From Xenoacremonium recifei (lineage: Eukaryota > Ascomycota > Sordariomycetes > Hypocreales > Nectriaceae), in NCBI GenBank assembly GCA_012184525.1, contig WOFQ01000025.1, positions 186,001 to 250,000 of the forward strand: a stretch of DNA of 64,000 bases, read 5' to 3'. The number at the start of each line of letters is the position of its first letter. The first letter of the stretch is position 1. This document shows positions 33,329 through 44,502 of the stretch, in pieces. The notes below the pieces were generated by a model. It worked only from the letters and a program-made list of their open reading frames with translations, was not told the origin of the DNA and did no database searches. Made by a program: the position numbers and the translations under genes.

Positions 33329-35580
33329 ATGGCTACTCGTTCCCAGTATCCCCGCCCGGATTTCCAACGTAGCGCGCTTCGCTGGGAATCGCTCAACGGC
33401 CCATGGGACATCCTCTTTGACGATAACGACGTTGGTCTATCTAAAAAATGGCAACAGACCGGGCTTCCAGACAAGATCGAGATCATTACGGCAGCAGCTG
33501 ACTCTGAGAACTCGGCTGAAGCCGACACCATTACTCAGCGCATCGCATCGGGCACTCAGGATCTCATCCAGAACAACTTCTTCAAGGCTGGTGCCACTTC
33601 GACCAATTCCAAGCAAAAGATCCAAGTTCCATTTGTCTTTCAATCGCCTGCCTCTGGTATCAATGACCGCGGCGTTCACGAAGTTCTCTGGTATGAGAGA
33701 GAAGTCTTCGACCTTCGTACGGAGAACGAGAAACAACAAGGACATCGCGTCTTAGTTCGGTTCGGCGCAGTTGACTACGAAGCAACCGTGTGGATAGACG
33801 GACAGCTAATCGGAAGTCATCGAGGCGGACATGTGCCATTCGAGCTTGATGCGACGGATGTGCTGGAGAACAGCTCCGCAACTCATCGTCTCACACTCCG
33901 AGTGTATGATTCGGCGTATGATCTCACTCAGCCACGAGGAAAGCAATATTGTATGTTCTTATCTTATTCCCCCTTTGATGGCTCATCAGCTCATAAGCGC
34001 AGGGGGTGCGAAGCCGGAGAGCATCTTCTATACACCATCAGCTGGGATTTGGCAGTCCGTTTGGCTCGAAGTTGTCCCAAGGGCCCGAATTGCCGATAGC
34101 TCCGCTGGCACGGTAATCAAATCTAATGATATCGAGACTGGCATATTGCAGTGTACCATTGCCGTCAAGGGACGACGCGCTGGTGAGATGTGTCGAGTAG
34201 AGGTCCAGTCCAAGTTTGCTGGAGAGATTGTCTCTACGTCGCCAGCAGAGGCATTGCCGAAGGACAAAGACTCCGCCGAGATCAGCCTGGACATGCGCCT
34301 CAATGACAATGTCAAGTCTAAGCTTCCCCAAGACCTGCTTCAAGAATCACCACTGGAAGACGTCTCGTGTTGGCGCAACGGGTTGGCGCTTTGGTCTCCG
34401 GAGCACCCTCTCCTCTACGACCTGACCATTCGTCTCTTGGATGGCTCTGGCGGTGTCATTGACGAGGTTCAAACTACGACTGGCATGCGATCTATTGACT
34501 GGGCTAAAGGTGATGGCCTTTGGCGATTAAACGGAAAGCCATACTTCCAGGCACTCTGTCTCGACCAGGGCTACTGGCCAGAAACGTTCATGACGCCTCC
34601 TAACCAAGAGAGCTTGAAATTGGATATCGAGCTCGCTAAAAAGATGGGATTCAACGGGTGCAGAAAGCACCAAAAGGTCGAAGATCCCGTGTTCTATTAC
34701 TGGGCTGATAGACTGGGGTACCTCGTTTGGGGAGAAATGGCCAACGCGTACTCTTTCAGTCAGGAATACGTGGGCAGGTTCAACCAGGAGTGGGTTGAGT
34801 CCGTGAAGCTGGTTATCAACCGTCCCAGCGTTGTTACCTGGACACCTATCAACGAAAGCTGGGGCTATACTTCTCTCAAAGACAACGCGGATCAACGCAA
34901 TCACATCCGGGCATTGTACTACTTGACAAAGTAAGTAATCAGTGCAGTGAGACTATTTTTTGGAGCAGTGGGCTGACAGTAAGTAGGACTCTAGACTCTA
35001 CGCGAAGCATCAATGAGAATTGTGGATGGGAGTCTGTTGCCATCAACCCTGATCTCACCACGTTCCATGACTATGCCGATGGCGCAGAGCTCAGAAAGAC
35101 CTGTGCCAGCATGGATGGAATTCTCGGGCCCAAGGCAGGTCGCGATATGTTTGTGCCACCGCTCCCTGGCATCGATCCTGGTTCTGGACATCGAGCTGGA
35201 GCACCCGTCATGTGCACCGAATTTGGCGGCGTGAACATTGCTCCAGCGAAGAAATCAGACAATGAGGAGGAGAACCGCGACTGGGGATACACCACGGCCA
35301 GTGACCCAGAGGATCTCCTCCGGAGAATTGACCGTCTTGTCAAGGCTGTCACCGAGGGAGGCCACTGTTGCGCCTTTGTCTACACTCAGCTGTATGTTTG
35401 CGTTTTCTTTTCTAATCGTCCATGACACTGACTTTGGTCCACAGGAGTGATATAGAACAGGAGGTCAACGGTCTGTACACCTTTGCCCGCAAGGAGAAGC
35501 TTGATTCAACCAAGGTGAAGGCGGTGATGGACGAAGCTGTTAGTGGATGGTACCGAGCTTTGGAACAGGCATCCAAGTAA
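33329..35580 (+). CDS. Glycoside hydrolase family 2 protein (intracellular)
   Basis: Four exons: 33329-33950, 34003-34930, 34987-35391, 35445-35580, giving 696 aa. It starts at ATG in context CAACCATGG. There is no signal peptide, so a cytosolic enzyme is likely. An N-terminal sugar-binding jelly-roll (RRSALRWESLNGPWDILFDD-type start; VRFGAVDYEATVWIDG; HRGGHVPFELDAT) is followed by an immunoglobulin-like domain (SAGIWQSVWLEVVP to WSPEHPLLYDL) and a TIM barrel with LAKKMGFNGCRKHQKVEDPVF. The acid/base Glu lies in PINESWG (about E492) and the nucleophile in CTEFGG (about E595), so both catalytic residues are present. GH2 covers beta-galactosidases, glucuronidases and mannosidases; the substrate cannot be told here. 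The exon joins are phase-consistent. Confidence 0.92.
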
Positions 35581-36081
35581 CTATTTGCTACTTTCAAAGG
35601 ATGAATGTGCCACCATAGAAAGGTACATTCATAGGTTTACTATTAGATTCAAACCACAACGAATATTATCGAAGAAAGCGCATGATCTGCCTGTCGAAAT
35701 TTGAAGATCAAATCCCAAGGATGGAGACTTTCTTCAAGGCATGTGCAGAACTGGCCAAGACAAGCTTGACAACCCATAATCTGTCAAAATTTTCCAGATA
35801 ATTGAAAACTTCGTCCACTGCTCTGAATTTCAACTTTAGCCTCCGATCTATGTCCGATACTCCCACGCCAGCCGGCAATGAAGCTATCGGGAGTTATTCC
35901 CGGCCTCGTCTCTACCGTATCTAACCGTAAGCTTCTCCCACGTTTTATGGGGAACCCGGCTGCCGATCCGAGTCTCGGAGGCACAACTGATATGCTAGCT
36001 ATTATTAATATTCACATCTTACGCAGGAAAACCACATCTATTCATCGACAAATACTTTCATTCATTGCACCAACAGGCACG
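35581..36081. other. Intergenic
   Basis: Short tandem spacer. The open frame of the next gene extends upstream to an ATG at 35878, but the sequence between (poor in conserved motifs) looks like leader rather than protein. Confidence 0.5.
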
Positions 36082-37200
36082 ATGACCTTCACCGTTCTTG
36101 GTGACTCTGATGTCAAGAAGATTCTTGCGACACTTACCCCCGCCGAGGTCTCCGATCTCGTCCGAGCCCTTCAACATGCACTGATCCAGTATTCCTGTAA
36201 AGATGAGTTGCAATACCAGCCTCATCGCGCAGTGGTCTCGCGTCCAGATGGTCAAGTAACACTCTTCATGCCAGCAAGCACTCCACAAACGCTGGGAGTT
36301 AAGATCGTTGGGATCAGCCCTTCAAAGCCGGTCCCAGAAGTCTCGAAGGGTGCTCCACCACCAGGCCTCAAGAGCGTCTTGACTCTCTGTGACGCCACGG
36401 GACAGGCTATTGGCACGCTGAATGCAGCAGAGCTCACAGCTTTCCGGACAGCTTTGGGATCGATGCTACTGTACAGACTGCGCCGCAATACTGAGAATAT
36501 CACAGTATTTGGTGCTGGAAAGCAAGCGCTGTGGCATATCCGCCTCGCTATTCTACTTCGCGGGAAAGACATCCGCTCTATTACCATTGTCAACCGCTCC
36601 GCCTCGCGGACGCAACAGCTCGTCGATTCGCTGTCCAATAACCCGGACTCGCCGTGGCCGTCTCACATAAAGCTTGAAGTGCTCAGCGAGAAAGGAGATC
36701 GAGATGCGGCTCTGGCAGATCTGGTAGTGAAATCGGACGCAATTTTCTGCACGACACCCAGCACTCAGCCGCTATTCCCTGCTTCAGTCTTAACATCGAA
36801 GGAGGCTCTGTCAAAAACACGATACATATCGGCGATTGGATCATATCGGCTGGACATGCAGGAAATCGATCCGGAATTCCTGAAGCTCGTCGTCGATCCG
36901 TCGAGTCAACTTGCGGCCTCTGTCTATCAGGGTCTTATCACCGTAGACTCTCTGGATGGCTGTCTGCACGAAGCCGGCGAGCTTGTCAAAGCAAACATCC
37001 CCAACGATAAGATGCTAGAAATCGGCAAGCTCTTTCAACAGTTGGACTCCGGTTCCGAGTCAGGTTTGACCGCGTGGTTAGAGAATGGCCTGGTTGTATA
37101 CAAAAGTGTGGGAGTGGGCGTAATGGACATTGCAATTGGGCAACAGTTGATGGCATTGGCGAAGCCCAAAAACGTCGGCCTCATTACTGAAGACTTTTGA
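36082..37200 (+). CDS. Ornithine cyclodeaminase / mu-crystallin family protein
   Basis: An intronless 372-aa protein. The start MTFTVLGDSDVKKIL is chosen because it matches the usual N-terminus of the family; an upstream in-frame ATG at 35878 would add 68 residues. It has the family's order: N-terminal dimerisation part (RAVVSRPDGQVTLFMPAS; GVKIVGISP), the Rossmann domain with VFGAGKQALWHI (glycines near residues 144-146) and SITIVNRS, the CTTPSTQPLF segment, and a C-terminal return to the first domain. Members are NAD(P)-dependent ornithine cyclodeaminases, imine reductases or proteins without known reaction. Fungal copies often sit near amino-acid or secondary-metabolite genes; here the neighbours give no such clue. 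Confidence 0.88.
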   Translation: MTFTVLGDSDVKKILATLTPAEVSDLVRALQHALIQYSCKDELQYQPHRAVVSRPDGQVTLFMPASTPQTLGVKIVGISPSKPVPEVSKGAPPPGLKSVLTLCDATGQAIGTLNAAELTAFRTALGSMLLYRLRRNTENITVFGAGKQALWHIRLAILLRGKDIRSITIVNRSASRTQQLVDSLSNNPDSPWPSHIKLEVLSEKGDRDAALADLVVKSDAIFCTTPSTQPLFPASVLTSKEALSKTRYISAIGSYRLDMQEIDPEFLKLVVDPSSQLAASVYQGLITVDSLDGCLHEAGELVKANIPNDKMLEIGKLFQQLDSGSESGLTAWLENGLVVYKSVGVGVMDIAIGQQLMALAKPKNVGLITEDF

Positions 37201-38412
37201 GCATGCATGAAGGAGGGAAAATATAGAAAGGTCAATAAGAAATCGTGAAATGGTTCAAATTTAAGGCTCTTCCCCTTTTTTATTTGCGAAACAACCCAAC
37301 AAACTTGTTCCGTGTGTGTACGAGGTTACGGGGAAAGGTTGAGAGGTTATGTCTGAAGAATAAGTAACTAACTACAGAAGCAATCCAGTCAAGTGGCACA
37401 GAGCTACGTCCCCCCCTCCCCTCCCCTCCCTAATACTAAGAACAAGACATTGAAGTGCTATGCTAGCTTTTGCATCCAACTAATAGAGTTTCGTGACCCT
37501 GGTGATGACAAAAAGGGAATCATCTGGCGAGAATTTGCGATCACTTACCCTGGACCTCAGTAGTGCTGGGTTTCGGGCACACCCTGACAGATTAGGAGTC
37601 AAACCTGGAATTCTAGCGAAGAAAAGTGAAAGGTGAACAGTCCAGCTTGATCTTCGTCATTATTCCCCATGCGATAGATCCTGCTGCTCGCAAAAAAATG
37701 ACGTCTTCTCCTCATCTTTCAGCCCGTCTGACGAGTAGAGAATGACAAGCTGACAGAGATCCGCTGTGGCTTCTAGAACAGGAGCTGAGCTTCGACCAAA
37801 GACCCCACGAATTTTTGACTCCGTAGGCCCCGAGGAAAGGATCCCCAGTTGACCGGAGGCTAATTATAGTGCGCATTAAGAACAAGGAAAATGAGTTTCA
37901 TGCGACGAAAACAATTGGCTTGCAGAGCTCCCTATGTAGAACTTGAAATTCCGTTAGGCCTTTGTCCGACGTTCTTGCTCTTTCGTATTGTTTTCCGGCG
38001 CGTTTAGCGGCCCAAAGGCAGCGATCCCAGGTGCAAGTTCCTGACGTGTGATGCTTTGGTTGCATCCAGACCGAATAAGAGGGCTGAAACAAACAAGGAT
38101 CACAAATAAAGTCTAGACCTACGGAAGATTTCCCGAGCCAGCTCCAAAGGCTTTCCAGCAATTGGACAACGTAGGACCCTGGCTCCTCTAGGTGCGGCCT
38201 CACCGTGCTAGCGGACGGTCAGACCCCCTATTGGCGCCGGATCGTGGCGTGAGTTAATTAACCAGCTCCCCCAAGCGGATGTAATTTAACGACGGGGGGA
38301 GATTAGGCGAGATGAATAAAACGACTGCTGCCCCCTCTTACCGGCGAGCCGTGTTGATGACTTCGTTGTTGCTGCTTGCCAGGACGCACCAGATGGGGAC
38401 TGTACGATCTTC
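37201..38412. other. Intergenic
   Basis: A 1.2-kb spacer without a recognisable gene. It contains a C-rich run (about 37410-37427) and the promoter of the L-domain gene. Confidence 0.5.
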
Positions 38413-40273
38413 ATGACCATGTTGAGCCAAATCGTCCTCGCGGGGACGTGGTTTCTCGCGACGAGGCAGCTCGTAGCCGCAGGTTTGCATAGAGGTCCTG
38501 TGAGCTTCGGAACGGCACAGCTAACTTGGACCAGGTTGCGACACCTCGGGAAACTACACCATCATCGCCTCCCCCGACGACGTCGATTCCGTCAACTCCT
38601 GCAGTGCCATCAACGGTTCCCTCTCGCTCTTGTTCGGCAATGACGCTTCCAGCTGGGACTCCGACGAGGCTTCTGTCGACCTTGGAGACTTGACCACTGT
38701 CGAGAACGACCTGGTTATTTACCCGTCTTCTCACTCGAAGAAGACAGTGGTCACGGCACCGAGCCTGCAGACGGTGGATGGAGAGCTGACAATCTCGAAC
38801 ATCGAAACCTCGACAGTAGTGGACCAACTCTCCATCTCGTTCCCCGAGTTGGAAACAGTTGGGTCAGACTATGTTATCACCGGAGGATTCGCCGAAATCT
38901 CGCTCGAGCACAAAGAAGGACTCAATGCAAAGGGTCTGATGCGGATATACAGCGTGGACGTGACGGAAATCTCTATGGGGGGACTCTATCAGGTGGACGG
39001 AGACTTCTCTATCGATACAAACGATGACCTGGAAGAGGTTCAGATGGGCTCTCTAACGATCACGCAGAAGGATTTCAGCATCCAGGACAACTCGGCCCTT
39101 ACCAACATGTCCTTCCCTGACCTGAAGAGTGTCAAAGGAGACATGACCATCTACAAGAATCCGAAGCTCACTGTAGTAGACCTCCCTGCGCTGGAGTTTG
39201 CCCAGACTATCTCAATCACCTCCAACGGAGGGTCGCCGACATTCTCATTCCCTTACCTGGCTTCTCTCGGAAACTACAATACCACCTCGACGTCTACCTT
39301 CGAAGACGCTTCCGAAATACAATTCTTTTCTCTACGCAACGTCACGGGCTCGCTGACGTTTCAGTCCCTCACTCTCGAAGACCTCACTATTCCCCTCATT
39401 CTTTCACTCAACGGTTCAATCACTGTTCAAGACAATCCTTCAATGACGACTTTGGCGCTGCCAAGAGTGAGCACGATCGGCGACATATTCATCTCCGACA
39501 ACGACAAGCTCACCAACTTTACCGCAAACGCCCTCAAGACTGCCGGTACTATTTCCCTTACAGGCTCATTCACCGATGTCGAATTCTTCGGGTTGGAGGA
39601 AGTTACCGGAGACTTCAAGGTCGTTGGAGACGACTCAATGGATTGCAGCTGGTTTGATGACAATGTGAAAAAGATTGTCAAGGGCAGCTATAACTGCGTT
39701 GGAAATCACGACCAAAAGGACCGGAAACCCAGCACAGGAGGCATCCAATATACTCTAGGCGATCCACAGCAATACATCTCGGCCGGCGGCGACGGCGATA
39801 GCAGCAACAGCGGCAGCTCCAACGGCAGCAGCTCAGGCGGCTCGGACAGCAGCGACTCTAACAGCTCGGGTAAGAAGTCTGGGAAAGGTCTCTCAACTGG
39901 GGCCCAAGCAGGCATCGGCGTTGGTGTCGCCTTCGCCGGTCTCCTTATTGTGGCTGCCGTCCTGTTCTTTTTCTGGAGGCGCAGAAAGCAGAATGCAGCT
40001 GGTCAACACAGGGACCAGGAAAAGCATGACGAGAGCCGAGAGAGTGTTTATGACGGCCAAATGCTGGGTGTGCATACGAAGATCGAGGCAAACAGCGTGA
40101 CCAACTCGGCTCCAAGTCTTGGGACTTTGGACTTCAGCCGAAATTCGTTCCTAGAGGGGTCTGCGGCGGGAAGTGCTCTGGACAAAGAGATGGGACCCTG
40201 GAAGACAATTCGTCGGGTCAGCGACTCAACTGGAGGAGCGACCTCAAGAGGATCGGATAAATCCAAAATCTAA
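38413..40273 (+). CDS. Ecm33/Sps2-like receptor-L-domain protein with transmembrane helix
   Basis: Two exons (38413-38482 and 38535-40273; 52-nt intron, phase 1) give 602 aa. The N-terminus is a signal peptide (LSQIVLAGTWFLATRQLVAA), cut before GCDTSGNYTIIASPDD. The ectodomain has the repeated beta-helix pattern of Ecm33-type proteins: V-GDL-I--N, LTSLTF-like steps (VKGDMTIYKNPKLTVVDLPAL, TIGDIFISDNDKLTNF) and many N-x-S/T sites. It ends in WFDDNVKKIVKGSYNC as in the family. A Ser/Gly linker and a transmembrane helix (AGIGVGVAFAGLLIVAAVLFFF) with RRRK stop-transfer follow, then a cytosolic tail of about 100 residues. Classical Ecm33 proteins carry GPI anchors; the membrane-spanning form with a tail is a known fungal variant. 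It is probably a wall-integrity or surface protein. Confidence 0.85.
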
Positions 40274-40596
40274 ACGAGGAGTCTAGGAAAGTGAATATGT
40301 TTACATACAATGTTAGACTGGACAAAAGACCCATCTTCCTAATTCAATAATCGCAATACTTTACAAATTGTTATCTACCTCTACTCATTTTTTTTTTGTT
40401 CTGGGTATATCCCACCCACCGTGCTACGCTTCGCGAAGCCCACTGCTTCTGAACCTATTCTATGACCTTATTATATGCAGCTTGTCAATCCTTTCGACCC
40501 GTCGCATTACTCTTCCGAGCTGGAGATTGCTGCAATTTTGTTTCTCTGCCGCACGTATGAGCTCTGCACACTCTCTCCGTCCACCGCTGTATTGCA
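40274..40596. other. Spacer between convergent genes
   Basis: Holds the two 3' ends of convergent genes. It contains a run of ten T at about 40389-40398; no gene is seen. Confidence 0.5.
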
Positions 40597-42253
40597 CTAA
40601 GCTTTCTTCGCATTTTCGAGACGTTGGTATCTCTGTTCCCTCCACTTGGGACCCCATTTTCGGACAATAAAAACGACGGGACTCAGGGCGAAGACAAGCA
40701 GGCCCAGGAACAAATAAGTGAATCCATAGCCCCAAGCATCGATAATCGGCTGCACGATTGCTGTTCCGGCAGCACTTAGTGATGCTCTCGTCAGGTTGAA
40801 TGCTGAGGACACCCGACCTGCGTTTGATGGGTATAGATCGACTAGGAGAGTCGTCAAAATTGAGACAGGGCCACTGAGTCCCACGCCCGAGAAGAACATA
40901 ACAACCAAGGGGGCGGCAAGACTGGTTTTGGCGGTGACGACCCAGCCCCAGATCACGATGGTGATGACTGCCAGCAGTGTCGGTGGCCACATTATGTCAA
41001 GCCTAGCTCTCTCGATAGGGAACTTTCGAAGATCGTCACCTCTCTTTCGATCAGGGCAAACACCGACGCTCTTTGCCACTCGTGCGTAGTTCCAGTTTAG
41101 CAACCGTCCAGTGATCACCGTGCCAATCACTGACCCTACGGCAAACGGTATGTAGCAGAGGCCAACCTGCAAATCGTTGAAGTTGTATTGTTTGCGAATG
41201 ACGTCTTCCAGGGGTACCAGCATTGCATAATTTGCCATGACAAAGACTGACATGAAGAGCATGAGAAGCCCCACGTCCTTCTCAAAGACAATCAGGATCG
41301 CAGCCCATAGGTTAGGAATTGGGACCTTGAACTTCTTGTGCTTGGGCTTGAAGTCTGCATTTTGCCTGGCCTCTGGAATTAATGTTTTGGGCCACCAGTT
41401 GCGCGTGGAAAACAGAGACCAGTTTGGTTTGGGTGGTCGTATGGAACCGTTACCAACAACGCTTCGCCCAGTCTAATTTGACATGAAGCGTTAGTCAACC
41501 TGAAAAGCTTTGCGATTCTAACGAGGCGTAACTTACTTCTGGTACTAAGGGAATGTAGATGATCAGGAAAAGTCCGGCACCGATGATCAAGAAGTAGAAT
41601 GTTGAGCGCCACCCGAGAAATTGGGTTAGGATACCTCCTAATACGGGAGCCAGAGCTGGAACAAACTGGATCGAAGCTTGAACCGCAGCGATATAACCGC
41701 CCCTCTCCGCGCTCGTTGTTAGATCTGCCACAACTGCGCTTCCAATAGCCACAGTTGCGCTTGAACCTGTACTCTGTAGGGCTCTCAAGACCATGAGAGC
41801 AGCGTAGTTGTGCTGCAATGCGAGGCCAATGTTTGCGCCGATGTAGATGGCAAAGGTAAGCATATAGACCGGGCGGCGTCCAATCTGGTCACTCAGATCT
41901 CCAAAGAACAGAGGCGCAACCGCTTGCATAACCTGGTAGAGCGTGACGGTCAAGTTGATTTCGCCGATGGATCGATTGTAGGCCTTCGATATGGGTGTGA
42001 TTGCCGGCAGATAGATGAATGAGGAGAGCGGAGAGAAGACTGTGCTGAAAACAGTCATACAGATGACGAAGGTCTTGACTCTGGAGGTGAATACCGAGTG
42101 CAGTGGTGGCTGGACGACGTCATTGTTCGGGCTATCTTCGAGGACGCCATTCTGTTCTGTCTGGGTATCGCCATCCAGGCCCTTCTCAGGATCCTCCTCA
42201 GAGATGTTGGGCGGAGGCGTAGCCGGTTTCTCAGGCGAGCTGTTTGATGCCAT
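40597..42253 (-). CDS. MFS transporter, DHA1 (multidrug/quinidine-resistance-like) family
   Basis: Two exons (42253-41537, 41472-40597; 64-nt intron, GTAAGT) give 530 aa. The N-terminal cytosolic part is acidic with Pro. Transmembrane segments start at about residue 60. TM2-3 carry GDLSDQIGRRPVYM, the MFS motif A of drug/H+ antiporters; TM4-5 carry RALQSTGSSATVAIGSAVVADL and PALAPVLGGILTQFLGWRSTFY, the motif C region of 12-TM DHA1 proteins. The central loop (RPPKPNWSLFSTRN) and the second half (PFAVGSVIGTVITGRLLNWNY; DLYPSNAGRVSSAFNLTRASL) fit QDR-type members. It is probably a plasma-membrane exporter of small toxic or organic compounds. The intron lies in the loop after TM6, and frame and length fit the family. 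Confidence 0.9.
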
Positions 42254-43479
42254 GGTCCACGATTCTGGACTACAAGTGACCCTCAAGCTGATTTCCGGCC
42301 TGAACACGTAGTTATTATAAGAAGAATGCTGAATTTAGTCCAAAACAATGTGTCACTGGACCAGGATCGCCACAGATAAAGTCCGAATATTCTTTCGCCG
42401 AATCGGCACCGAGGCCCTTGATCCCCCGTCATCGCGAATGAGAACAGTGCAGAATGGAATTAAGGACCGGAATTTTGGCAATAAAAGAGAGCTAAATGCC
42501 CACATTTCATTTCAATCGAGATTCAAGAAAACTCTGTGACAGTTAATGGCGGATTGCAGTCCACGACGATACACAGGATGCCTTGGTCTTAGGTGGTAAG
42601 GCTCTTTAACGGTTGGTGCGGTCTCCATCTATGGCTGGGTAGATTGTAATGGATCAGACAGGCAGTCTATTAGACGGAAGATATAGAAGGGGCCGTTCGA
42701 GAGGTATTGAATCCTTCTCACTATGATTTAAACTTTTAATTCACGGATTTCTGATACCATCGGGTACATTGCAAGATGTACTTTGAACATAGGGGTTTCT
42801 GCCAAAGTATTGCGTAGTTCCCAACAATTATCTTCGAGAACAGATTGCCTGATCTCAATTTGAACGTTCGCGCTGAGGGCAGGGTTCTTCGGGGCATGAT
42901 AAGGAAGATTGATTGGAGCACCTGCTGATGCCAGATCACCACCAGAGCGGAAGGGACGTTAATGACAGCAGTGAACAGGTGGCGGGGATTTACTTATCAA
43001 AAGTAGATGCATCTAAGTCGTTCCGTGAGGAAAGATACCCCTGCCATAAGAACTGCGCTCCAATCCTTGTTCTTATCACCTCGCATGGGCCTATTATTTG
43101 TTGGAGGATACGGAGTAGAATGCGCACGACTTCTCCTCCGTCTTCCCCACAACTACTCCGTAGATCAAAAGTAGACTGATGACTGTGCACGATAGACTTT
43201 ACTTCCTCCTGGTGAGTCAACTTTCAGCCCGGTGCCAAGATCAAGCAGTACCTGCGTTTCAACGAGCTTTAAGATGAAATAACCCTCATATCTAAGAAAT
43301 ACCTGTAAGTACGACTTTCGAGGACTAAACAAAACCTTCTGTAGCATTACTTGTCACTTTTAAGTGGCAGCTCTCCCCGCCCCCAGAATTTTCGGGGAAG
43401 CGGGGATTTGCAGGCGCTCTTGGGCAGCAGAATTGGCTATCATGAGCAGTATCCTCTGATAGACTCACGATTTCCTGCA
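42254..43479. other. Intergenic, divergent promoter side of the MFS exporter
   Basis: No gene is seen. Two short ORFs (42736-42942 minus, 42913-43179 plus) show no recognisable features. Confidence 0.45.
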
Positions 43480-43692
43480 ATGTCCAACTCTTTCGCTCTC
43501 ACAAAGCCCCGAAGGACCGAGAATCTCCACATGAATGCACTGGAACGCACCACCACGAGGAAACGGGTGCCACAGGCGTTGATCCGAGCTCCTCGGTTCT
43601 GGAATGATTTCCAGGATCAGCTTCTGGATGACCAGGAGAGTAAAGACAAGTACCGTGATAAGCGGAGATCTATCGGCATCAGGTACTTTTAG
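43480..43692 (+). CDS. Possible small basic protein (70 aa)
   Basis: An ATG-initiated ORF of 70 codons in the spacer between two transporters. The product is rich in Arg, Lys, Asp and Gln (MSNSFALTKPRRTENLH; DFQDQLLDDQESKDKYRDKRR) and has no signal peptide or membrane segment. I do not recognise it. The amino-acid mixture is like a coding sequence, but it is short and isolated, and could be a chance ORF. Confidence 0.22.
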   Translation: MSNSFALTKPRRTENLHMNALERTTTRKRVPQALIRAPRFWNDFQDQLLDDQESKDKYRDKRRSIGIRYF

Positions 43693-44502
43693 GGGAGACA
43701 CTGACACCCGCAGTCGAATAAATTTCCGACTTGAACCGTGAGAGACCGATCCCGGAGCTCGTATCGTTGAGCAGAAACCGATGACGTCGTTGGGCGTCTC
43801 ATCCCCTGCTCAACTGTTGGGCCATATTATCAATGAGCATCATTTGAGAGCAGGCACTTGCTCTAGTCTCGTTTCTGGTCATGGTAGCAACCAAGAAGAG
43901 CCTTATAGACTATTTATCGGAGAGCCAAATTAGAAACTCTCTTGAGCATGTACAGAAAGCGGAATGCAACTACTCACGATGCTCCCTTTTCACCGATGGG
44001 GATCAGGTTAGCCAGATAGTAGGATTCGATTGGTCCCTCCTGGACGCTCTTATCGCCTCTATGTTCGCATTTCTTCAGGACCCATGCGGTCACCGACCCA
44101 AGTTTCATGACGTGAGTGCCCGCGCGTGAAATACGTACGTCTCCAAGTCAGCCGTCCGGATAATGCGGAGAGTTTCCTCTCCACACGACATCCCCAGTGT
44201 CTCCACGCTCGCAACATCTCGCCCCGAGGGGAATATGGTACGGAGTCGCTGATCTTGTCACCGCATAGGAAAAACCAGCTGATTGTGGGGTTATTGAATG
44301 GCCGTTGTGGGTGATAAGTCGGGGTAACTTTGGGGCGAGAGACACAGTTTGTCGCAGCGCCTTGGGTGGAGAGGTAAGTGGTATAACGATAGTTTACTAT
44401 GTAAGCGGGACAGATTGGATTCCGATAAAAGGGCCTGGTCCTCGAGCTTTCTGACTAGTCTGAGACACCGGTCGTCAACGAAGAGATCTTAGCTTGTCGA
44501 TA
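43693..44502. other. Promoter region of the sugar porter
   Basis: No gene is seen. The last 80 bases before the ATG include GATAAAAG (about 44425), a TATA-like candidate. Confidence 0.4.

Noticed and set aside
35878..36081. 68-codon N-terminal extension of the cyclodeaminase-family protein
   Set aside because: The family begins near MTFTVLGDSD; the extension has no conserved sequence and looks like leader DNA.
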